This document shows positions 22,688-29,029 of a stretch of 29,029 bases of DNA, piece by piece (position 1 is the stretch's first letter; each line of letters starts with the position of its first letter). A program made the position numbers and the translations under genes. Origin of the DNA: Cloacimonetes bacterium TCS62. GTDB taxonomy: Bacteria; Cloacimonadota; Cloacimonadia; Cloacimonadales; TCS61. The stretch lies in assembly GCA_001577185.1 (NCBI GenBank), contig LSCM01000006.1, forward strand, positions 1 through 29,029, given 5' to 3'. The notes below the pieces were generated by a model. That model did no database searches, was not told the origin of the DNA, and worked only from the letters and a program-made list of their open reading frames with translations.

Positions 22688-25387
22688 TTAATCTACTGTT
22701 ATCGATTTAGAGACATTTTTTGGAACATCAGGATGTACACCGTGATTCTCAACATTTAACCTATCCAAATATTCCATCTTTTTTATACTCATTTTTAGAG
22801 CTAATAGTTGCAAGACAATAGTAGAAGAGAAAGCTGTCATTAAGGAATCACCGGTCTTTGGAAGTGGAATATATCCCCAACCATAATAGTCTTTATCATG
22901 TGGATTTATCTTAGCATTTTCCAATAATTTGTCATTTTCTTCTGCAATTACAAATGAATCAGCACCTCTTATTTTATGTGTGTTTATCTGCGAGATAGTT
23001 AGATTCACATCTCTTTTTTCTGGTCCAGTAATATAAATTATTGGATAGTTACGATGAGCGTTTTCGAAGAATTCGAATTCTTCCAAAGTTTCTCTAAAGA
23101 TCTCGTTTGCTTTTTCAGATAAGTTGAAAGGATAAGAACGTTTGAAAAGAAGATTTGACATTGCAACTAACATTTTGTTAAATTCTTCTTTAGGTAGGTC
23201 TTCTTCAGCTATTTTAATATGCAATCTTTCTAAGACCTTGTTATAATCCTTTAGCATGGCTTTTACATTTTTTATTCCGAACACAGTATTTTTACCTAAT
23301 ATAGTATTTGGACCGTGTTTAAATTCTGAAGCTTCACCACCTTCAGTGTGATTTAAAACAGTCTCACGTATCTTCAAAGCACCTTCTTTAGCAACACCTG
23401 TGATCTTAGTAGCTGCAATGTGTATGGAAGGTTCTAAATATATTTTGTTTGCAACAAAGTCTATTTGTTCCTGAGTTGTTTCTATAGTTTCTTTTATAAG
23501 TCCTGGGATCAAATCGATCGAATTTTTCCGCTCCATAAATTTAGCTTTTTCTCTCTTATCTCCCGAATTTTCTAATTTCATTTCTGCAACTTTAATTGCT
23601 AAATAATAGAACAAAGTTAATTGATTAATAAAACTTTTTGTTGCTGGCACTGCAATCTCAGGTCCACAATTAATTGGTATAGATACATCACATTTCTCTT
23701 GTCCTAATGTAGAATTCATATTATTGGCTAATACAACTTTTTTTATATTTAATCCAGAGAGTTCTACATCGGTAAAAATATCTATCAGGTCTTTAGTTTC
23801 TCCACTTTGCGAAACGCCTATGATTACATCGTTATCTTTAAGACTTTGAGAATACTGCCCCCTAAAATCACCTGGTAATATTGTAATAAGTTCGGTTTTT
23901 GCAATTTCATTAAAAAATAATGATGCTACCTTTGTCGCGTGAAATGAGGTTCCACAGGCGATAGTATAAATATTTCTACTTCGTTTATCTGTATTATCAA
24001 TGATCTCTAAAAAGTGTTCAACATTTTTGTTAAAATTATTTATATCATGCTTTTCGGAGATTGCATCTAGAGCTTTTGCAATGAGAAGCTTTTTCTTGTC
24101 GAAATGTGCATTCAAAAGTTCAATAAAAGTATTCATTTCTGAAGAGAAAAAATATTTTTTTTCAAAATCTTCTTTCACTAACTCCTCGAATATAATAGTG
24201 TACTTTTGCTTTACTTTTTTATAAAATTTTGTGGCAATAGGAGAATCTTTAAAATCATTAAAGATTTTCAATTGTTTAGTAAAATCATTAGTTTCTAATA
24301 TCTTTTCATTCAAGGTTTTCATTTCTAACAAAATATTTTCTTTTGTTAGGAGATTGATCATTCGTTTCCCAGTATTCGAACCACTTTGGAAAATTTTTGT
24401 AAGTTTCCCTGATGATTCAATTTCGGCGTTTATTTCTTGCTCCATAAAATATTTATTTGGTGGTAGTAATTCTGTGTCTTCAGCACGAAGTTTAGATCGA
24501 ATAGCTTTTTTCTCTATTTTATCTCCACTGGGGATAGTAAGTGTTTTATCATTAGGTCGCTTAACTTTAAGTTGTTGAAATGCAAAGACATTATATTTAT
24601 TTTTTTTAAATTCAATAAATTCACCCTTGCGGAGATTAACAATATTTTTTGTAAATCTGAGAACTGCTGTTAGATCGGAAGAAGCTAAACCAAATTTATT
24701 ATTATCTTGTTCTCCAATTCCAAAGTATAAACTGCTACCTGCTTTAATTGCATAGGAAAATTCGGTTACAGGATCCACAATAACAGCTGCATAGGAACCA
24801 ATCAACTTTTGAGAAGCATCTATAATTGCTTTATGCATGCATTGTTTTCTAACTTTTTGTAGCTTTTGATCTTCCTTTTTTTCTCTACTGAGGAAATTAT
24901 CAAAACAGTGTTCTATCGTATGAACTAACATCTCTCCATCGTTGTCGGAAACTACATTATGTCCTTCCGAGAGTAAGAATTTTTTTAATTCTCTGGTATT
25001 TGTAATGTTACCATTATGAGCGCCATAAAGAAATCTTTTACATCGAACAATATGCGGTTGAGCATTTTTCTTTGTTACTGTACCGAATGTAGCCCATCTA
25101 ACTTGACCACAAAACAATCTACCATCTTCATTCTCAATTCCTAAGGTCTTTACTAATGTACTAGGTGCACCCACATCTTTATGTAGTTTTACTTTCTCTT
25201 TATCTTTTTGAAAAATAGCTCCAGTAGAATCATAACCACGATATTCTAGAGCTTTCAATAAAGTAGAAGCATATTTTCCCAAATGAATTGATTTTTTTGC
25301 CAAACTCATACCTAACACACCACAACCAAAACCTATCAACGGAATGGGTATATTTATCTTTATATTGTTTATCCAGTTTAAATTCAT
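22688..25387 (-). CDS. glmS: Glutamine-fructose-6-phosphate aminotransferase, enlarged, with internal catalytic Cys
   Basis: GlmS makes glucosamine-6-phosphate from fructose-6-phosphate and glutamine. The class II glutaminase domain is at about 22-300: GCGVLGM with C22, EYRGYDSTGA, VRWATFG (R97), AHNGNIT (N125, G126), SDNDGEM (D150). Two SIS domains follow: IACGTSFHA near 476-484 with GVSQSGETKD, then GALKIRETVLNHTEG and FKHGPN. The end NVSKSITVD matches the family's KSVTVE tail. At 899 residues it is about 290 longer than normal. There are about 110 extra residues between YFMEQEI (313-319) and SIS1, and about 75 within SIS2. Normally the nucleophile is Cys2 after Met removal; here 21 residues precede it. 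The ATG directly follows the ispD stop, six bases after AGGAG, so the start is well supported. H in WATHG is F here. Confidence 0.9.
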   Translation of the reverse strand: MNLNWINNIKINIPIPLIGFGCGVLGMSLAKKSIHLGKYASTLLKALEYRGYDSTGAIFQKDKEKVKLHKDVGAPSTLVKTLGIENEDGRLFCGQVRWATFGTVTKKNAQPHIVRCKRFLYGAHNGNITNTRELKKFLLSEGHNVVSDNDGEMLVHTIEHCFDNFLSREKKEDQKLQKVRKQCMHKAIIDASQKLIGSYAAVIVDPVTEFSYAIKAGSSLYFGIGEQDNNKFGLASSDLTAVLRFTKNIVNLRKGEFIEFKKNKYNVFAFQQLKVKRPNDKTLTIPSGDKIEKKAIRSKLRAEDTELLPPNKYFMEQEINAEIESSGKLTKIFQSGSNTGKRMINLLTKENILLEMKTLNEKILETNDFTKQLKIFNDFKDSPIATKFYKKVKQKYTIIFEELVKEDFEKKYFFSSEMNTFIELLNAHFDKKKLLIAKALDAISEKHDINNFNKNVEHFLEIIDNTDKRSRNIYTIACGTSFHATKVASLFFNEIAKTELITILPGDFRGQYSQSLKDNDVIIGVSQSGETKDLIDIFTDVELSGLNIKKVVLANNMNSTLGQEKCDVSIPINCGPEIAVPATKSFINQLTLFYYLAIKVAEMKLENSGDKREKAKFMERKNSIDLIPGLIKETIETTQEQIDFVANKIYLEPSIHIAATKITGVAKEGALKIRETVLNHTEGGEASEFKHGPNTILGKNTVFGIKNVKAMLKDYNKVLERLHIKIAEEDLPKEEFNKMLVAMSNLLFKRSYPFNLSEKANEIFRETLEEFEFFENAHRNYPIIYITGPEKRDVNLTISQINTHKIRGADSFVIAEENDKLLENAKINPHDKDYYGWGYIPLPKTGDSLMTAFSSTIVLQLLALKMSIKKMEYLDRLNVENHGVHPDVPKNVSKSITVD

Positions 25388-26080
25388 TTATTTCTCCTGA
25401 AATTTATCTTTAATAATTAATTTAGCAATTTTCAGATCTGAACGATCTGTAATCTTAAAATTGATCGGATCACATTCCAAAGTTGAAACAGGAAACTTAA
25501 AATATTCCAAAATTGATGCATCATCAGTAAAATGTATATCTTTATTCAGTATCTTTTTAGTTAAATTGAAAATTGTATTGTATTCAAATATTTGAGGTGT
25601 GAGCGCATTATAAAGATTTTCCCTGGGGACTGTTTTCGTTATCTTTTTCTTTGCGATTTCTTTAATTGTATTTTTTATGTGAGAAACAGGAATTACAGCT
25701 TTTTCTTTTACTGCTTTTCTCAATAATCTTTTAATATCCTTTTCCGCGATAAAAGGGCGAACACCGTCATGGATCAAAACATAGTCTGTATTTTGCGGAC
25801 AAGAGATCAATCCATTATAAACTGAACTTTTTCGGCTTTTCCCGCCTTTCACAATCTTGATATTAGAATTTGTAAACTCTTTCTTAATTGCAATTCTATA
25901 TTGTGCAATTGCATCTGGAGGTAGTGTAATAATTAGCCTATCTATGTGTGGAATGTTAACAAATTTATCAATGGTCCAGAATAGAATTGGTCGATCCATT
26001 ATCTCCATGAACTGTTTCTTTCTATCGCTTTTAAGCCTACTACCGCATCCTCCAGCAGTGATAATTGCAATATTCTTCAT
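25388..26080 (-). CDS. ispD: 2-C-methyl-D-erythritol 4-phosphate cytidylyltransferase
   Basis: The third MEP-pathway step, transferring CMP from CTP to methylerythritol phosphate. The nucleotide-binding loop is ITAGGCGSRLKSDRKKQF (7-24), where the usual form is AAGxGxRM...PKQF. Further family motifs are GGKSRKSSVYNGL, VLIHDGVRPF, PVSHIKNTIKE, LYNALTPQIF, FTDDASILEY and FKITDRSDLKIAK. Length 230 is normal. The start has CGGAGA upstream. It is the first gene of the ispD-glmS-ispF-U32 unit, 78 bases downstream of the MFS gene stop. The stop abuts the glmS ATG. Confidence 0.95.
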   Translation of the reverse strand: MKNIAIITAGGCGSRLKSDRKKQFMEIMDRPILFWTIDKFVNIPHIDRLIITLPPDAIAQYRIAIKKEFTNSNIKIVKGGKSRKSSVYNGLISCPQNTDYVLIHDGVRPFIAEKDIKRLLRKAVKEKAVIPVSHIKNTIKEIAKKKITKTVPRENLYNALTPQIFEYNTIFNLTKKILNKDIHFTDDASILEYFKFPVSTLECDPINFKITDRSDLKIAKLIIKDKFQEK

Positions 26081-26158
26081 ATTTTCTCCGAAATCAAAAG
26101 AAAAAGTTCAAATTTGTTGGTCAAGTAAAAGTATTATGTAAAGAAGAGCTTTTACAAA

Positions 26159-27328
26159 CTAAATCATCTTAATTAGATCCTTTTTTAGCATTAAGATAAA
26201 TGGAATTGATGCGATAGATATCAAAGCACAGAATCGGTATGTAACTAGCAGACCGAAATGATCACCTAAAAATCCTATTAATAAAACCATTAATGAACTG
26301 ACTCCAAAACTAATTGTCATATAAATTCCATTGATAAAAGCTGGATGCTCGGAATCTGTATCTTGTACTAATGCTAATAAAACAGGTCCTGAAGCAAAAA
26401 GGAAAAATCCCATTATAATAAGAAGCGGGAACATAAAGCTTCCATTTAATGAAGTAAATAACCACATCAAAATAGGATTTGCCAGCGAAGCGATAAGCAA
26501 AGTATTTTTTCGTCCAATTTTATCCGAAATTGGTCCGGCGAAAAATGTACCGATCGCTCCAGAAAATTGAAGTACTGCAAGTGATATTCCCGCCAACCAC
26601 AAACTATTGCCTTGTTGAGTTAAGAATGTTGGAAGGTAGAGCGTGAGTGATAATTTCATTAGTGCTCGGAAAATGGTTATTCCAAATACAATTAAGAAAA
26701 AAGGTATAAGTTTTTTAAATGTTTCTCTGGCTCCGGTTTCTTTTTTCTTCTTCTGGAAATCCTTATTGATGCTGATATTCCTAAGTTTTATATAAAGAAT
26801 AATTGAAGCTGCAATTCCCAACGGCATCACACGCCAAGAACCTTCCAAACCCCACCAGGAAATAGCAGCAGTGATCATAAGCGGTCCCAGCGTTCTTGCC
26901 AGCTCCCCGCCCAGCATATAAAAGCTCATTCCTTTTCCCGTTTGCTTTGCTGAAATATGCTTGATCATAGCTGGGGCAGGTACATGAAAAAGAGTATTAC
27001 TGATCCCGGCGATCAATAAGAGGATTAGAAGAACAGTATAACTGGGAGCTAAACCAAGTAAGCTCATAGCTATTCCTGTAATTGCAGGTGCAAATATAAT
27101 GAAATAACGCACACATATCCGATCTGCCATCAATCCGATCAATGGGTTAAAAAGGGAAGGTAATTTTCGAACAACATCCAAAAAGCCAGCCATTGAAAGA
27201 GATATACCTAACTTTGAAATTAACAGAGGTAAAACCGGTGCTAGGAATGCAGAATAGATATCATGGGATAAGTGTGCAAATGATACTGTTAATACACTGC
27301 TTAACTGGAATTTTTTCTTATCTTCCAT
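26159..27328 (-). CDS. MFS transporter, fosmidomycin-resistance (Fsr)-like
   Basis: The protein has 389 residues and about 12 hydrophobic segments. The N-terminus has the Fsr-type SFAHLSHDIYSAFLAPVLPLL. The loop 2-3 motif is IGLMADRICVR, the fourth segment ends FHVPAPAMIKHIS (the FHP-like motif of the Fsr group), and the mid-protein repeat is GPISDKIGRKNTL. It is probably a proton-driven efflux pump at the cytoplasmic membrane. Substrate cannot be predicted; the neighbouring ispD is in the pathway blocked by fosmidomycin, but adjacency is not evidence of a link. No clear ribosome-binding site precedes the ATG, which follows the upstream stop by 15 bases. Confidence 0.85.
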   Translation of the reverse strand: MEDKKKFQLSSVLTVSFAHLSHDIYSAFLAPVLPLLISKLGISLSMAGFLDVVRKLPSLFNPLIGLMADRICVRYFIIFAPAITGIAMSLLGLAPSYTVLLILLLIAGISNTLFHVPAPAMIKHISAKQTGKGMSFYMLGGELARTLGPLMITAAISWWGLEGSWRVMPLGIAASIILYIKLRNISINKDFQKKKKETGARETFKKLIPFFLIVFGITIFRALMKLSLTLYLPTFLTQQGNSLWLAGISLAVLQFSGAIGTFFAGPISDKIGRKNTLLIASLANPILMWLFTSLNGSFMFPLLIIMGFFLFASGPVLLALVQDTDSEHPAFINGIYMTISFGVSSLMVLLIGFLGDHFGLLVTYRFCALISIASIPFILMLKKDLIKMI

Positions 27329-27343
27329 AAAGCTTATTCTTAT

Positions 27344-27769
27344 TTAATCTGTTACTAATGTGTCTTTATCTGGTTTAAATCTGTTAACAAATTCTACTTC
27401 ATCATCAAATTCCACAAAATCTTTTTGATGTTTCGGTTCAATATAATTGCCATCTTTTTTATGCTTGATCGCGCACCAATACTTTTCGGTTTCTGCTGTG
27501 ATTTTCACAGCGTAAGCTAGAACGCCATTTGCATAACCACAATAGGCACATCTAAGCTTATCAGGAAATGTTAAATAATCCAGCTTATGCCTATCAATTT
27601 TAATATAATTTGCTCTTTCCACAAGAGGCAATTTGAAAATTCGAAAACAAATTTGATGATAAATTTCCAACGTAAGATCAAGAATCACAAAAATGAGAAG
27701 CATTCCCCAGATAAATGGAATTGAGAGAATACTCGAGAGCTCTCTTTCCGGATATTTTTTAAATTCCAT
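27344..27769 (-). CDS. Small membrane-anchored Cys/His protein of unknown function
   Basis: The protein has 141 residues. One membrane helix lies at about 13-36 (IPFIWGMLLIFVILDLTLEIY). The soluble part has C74-AY-C77 followed by GYANGVLAYAVKITAETEKYWC99AIKH103, and H114. I recognise this CxYCxYxNG...YWCxIKH pattern from uncharacterised bacterial proteins. The spaced Cys and His residues suggest a bound metal, but no ligand is proven. A good AGGAGAG site is at 7-11 bases upstream. It lies 28 bases downstream of the 10-TM exporter-like gene and 15 bases upstream of the MFS gene, so the three are probably co-transcribed. Confidence 0.7.
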   Translation of the reverse strand: MEFKKYPERELSSILSIPFIWGMLLIFVILDLTLEIYHQICFRIFKLPLVERANYIKIDRHKLDYLTFPDKLRCAYCGYANGVLAYAVKITAETEKYWCAIKHKKDGNYIEPKHQKDFVEFDDEVEFVNRFKPDKDTLVTD

Positions 27770-27797
27770 AATACTCTCCTAACTAATCGATTTTTAT

Positions 27798-28826
27798 TTA
27801 AAATCCTATTAACAAACCAAGTACACCAACCAACAACCCAAATACAATATTCACACCCTTCACAGATAAAAATCCCCGTTTAGATTCTGCTAGCAAAGGA
27901 ATCATTCCATGTCCGTCCTGTACTATCGAGCTTGCCAGTAAAATACTGAACGGAATCGATCCAGTGGCAAACAAAGTAACGAAAACAAGGTGCGGCCCCG
28001 ATTCAGGAATTATCCCAACCAAAACGGCGACTGCCAGAACGATATACAAATTTCCAGCTATCCAATTTTCCACATCTATAAAATGTAATAGAGTATGAAC
28101 AACCAGCAGAGTTCCGAAAGTCCATAAAAATATTCTATGAATGTGGATTTTCACAATATGATCCCAAAGGTGTTCTTCAAGAAAATGCTCTGGAACGGTT
28201 ATCACGATCATTGTTGCTAGAAAAGATGTAAGCAAAATAGTTATTCTAACCCAGTTCCACTTCTGCGGTCCAATCTCACCAGTGATCGTTCCCAGAAAAA
28301 GTAAACCAATAATAACCAATATCAGAATGCGAGGTGCAGAAGGTTTTCCAAAATTTGAGAAAAAATTACCGGGAGGAACGCAATCACATTTTTCCTCTTG
28401 GTGCAGCGGCAATTCATTATGTGAAAATCGTTTTGCAAAATGTTTTTGAGGAACAAATTTATCTGTTAAGAAACCTGCAACTATTCCAATTAAAAATATA
28501 ATTCCGGTAAGAAGAATTGCTTTTTGGGGAAACATTGCTAGCATCACAAATGCCTCATCTCCACTCGTAGCTATCATTGTAGTTACAACAGCACCAAAAG
28601 AAATTATCCTGTGTGAAAACAAAGTAACGGCAGTAAAAGCACCCAGACAACCCGGGATCGCTCCCAGAACGCCTGCCAGCAGATATTGTTTCCATTTGCT
28701 CTCAGATAAATTATGCTGCCATAATCCTTTGGTCTGCACGTTGATGTACTCAACGATCAACATCATCACAAACACAAAGCCTGTGATCATTAAAGAGTGT
28801 TTTAAAACTTCAATTATCATTTTCAT
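27798..28826 (-). CDS. Putative 10-TM heavy-metal/arsenic exporter-like permease (ArsP_2 type)
   Basis: I start at the ATG at 28826, preceded five bases upstream by GAGG; the reading from 28853 would add nine polar residues and lacks such a site. This gives 342 residues with about ten membrane segments in two halves of five. The halves carry the inverted-repeat motifs AGVLGAIPGCLGAF / TSGDEAFVM and VGIIPESGPHLVF / SSIVQDGHGMIPLLAESK, characteristic of the putative 10TM heavy-metal exporter family. The central loop is His/Cys-rich (KHFAKRFSHNELPLHQEEKCDC, with C147 and C149), followed by an IHIHRIFLW segment. It is inferred to move a metal or metalloid across the cytoplasmic membrane; the substrate is unknown. 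Confidence 0.8.
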   Translation of the reverse strand: MKMIIEVLKHSLMITGFVFVMMLIVEYINVQTKGLWQHNLSESKWKQYLLAGVLGAIPGCLGAFTAVTLFSHRIISFGAVVTTMIATSGDEAFVMLAMFPQKAILLTGIIFLIGIVAGFLTDKFVPQKHFAKRFSHNELPLHQEEKCDCVPPGNFFSNFGKPSAPRILILVIIGLLFLGTITGEIGPQKWNWVRITILLTSFLATMIVITVPEHFLEEHLWDHIVKIHIHRIFLWTFGTLLVVHTLLHFIDVENWIAGNLYIVLAVAVLVGIIPESGPHLVFVTLFATGSIPFSILLASSIVQDGHGMIPLLAESKRGFLSVKGVNIVFGLLVGVLGLLIGF

Positions 28827-29029
28827 ATTTTCCTCAATTTTATCTAAATACAATTTTTCTGTAACTAATTAAATAGTCAATTTATATGGAATTATGACTA
28901 CTTCGCTATTCACTTGTTTAATATTGATATTAACTCGACCGCTTGTTCTGATCAAGATTTTTAGTCGTTTTATGGCAATCCATTTTGGTTATAAATAAGA
29001 AACTAGAAGCTATGATCAAAGATACGATT

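Noticed and set aside
26100..26158. GTAAAAG...CTTTTAC pairing between the MFS gene and ispD as a terminator
   Set aside because: Seven A/T-rich pairs, a 17-base loop and no T-run on the minus strand.
26159..28826. Possible horizontally acquired block because of slightly higher GC by eye
   Set aside because: The difference is small, there is no tRNA, integrase or repeat boundary, and I could not compute composition.
28854..29029. Possible gene or RNA at the right edge
   Set aside because: No frame with a start and ribosome-binding site, no tRNA fold and no terminator-like hairpin was seen in these 176 bases.

Overview
The window is an AT-rich bacterial chromosome segment, roughly one-third GC by eye. 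It probably comes from the FCB superphylum, and a Cloacimonadota (WWE1)-like amino-acid fermenter fits best. Three things point there. Two proteins carry the C-terminal beta-sandwich sorting domain of type IX secretion (T9SS) cargo. There is a PorV/PorQ-type outer-membrane barrel and three DUF5683-like envelope proteins. Two histidine ammonia-lyase-type enzymes and a urocanase indicate histidine catabolism. The taxonomic call is inferred from gene content, not from a marker phylogeny.

Layout. (1) 1-449: the 3' end of a T9SS cargo gene on the + strand, closed by a strong terminator facing the next unit. (2) 517-13598, minus strand: one compact unit of ten genes with gaps of at most 17 bases. 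In transcription order these are a PorV-like barrel, an M6 metalloprotease with a sorting domain, three tandem DUF5683-like proteins, a divergent MIO ammonia-lyase paralogue, histidine ammonia-lyase, a TPR lipoprotein, an EcfT/CbiQ-like membrane protein and TruA. (3) 13684-15612, minus: tRNA-Leu(CAA), then groEL with its own terminator and a CIRCE operator. (4) 15805-20133, plus: an unrecognised protein with a nuclease-like C-terminus, a long animal-type urocanase, a parvulin prolyl isomerase without signal peptide and a cold-shock protein. The last three have clear terminators. (5) 20185-28826, minus: a U32 protein, ispF, a very long glmS and ispD form a tight unit. Upstream of it lie an MFS transporter, a small membrane-anchored Cys/His protein and a 10-TM heavy-metal-exporter-like permease. 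The last 176 bases hold nothing I recognise.

How the parts fit. Histidine ammonia-lyase and urocanase supply the first two steps of histidine breakdown, but they lie about 11 kb apart in different transcription units. PorV, the M6 protease and probably the DUF5683 and TPR proteins form an envelope/secretion block. IspD and IspF belong to the MEP isoprenoid pathway and GlmS feeds amino-sugar synthesis. No CRISPR array, insertion sequence, phage or integrase was seen. The most unusual item is the 899-residue GlmS, whose predicted nucleophilic cysteine is residue 22 rather than residue 2, implying an N-terminal propeptide.
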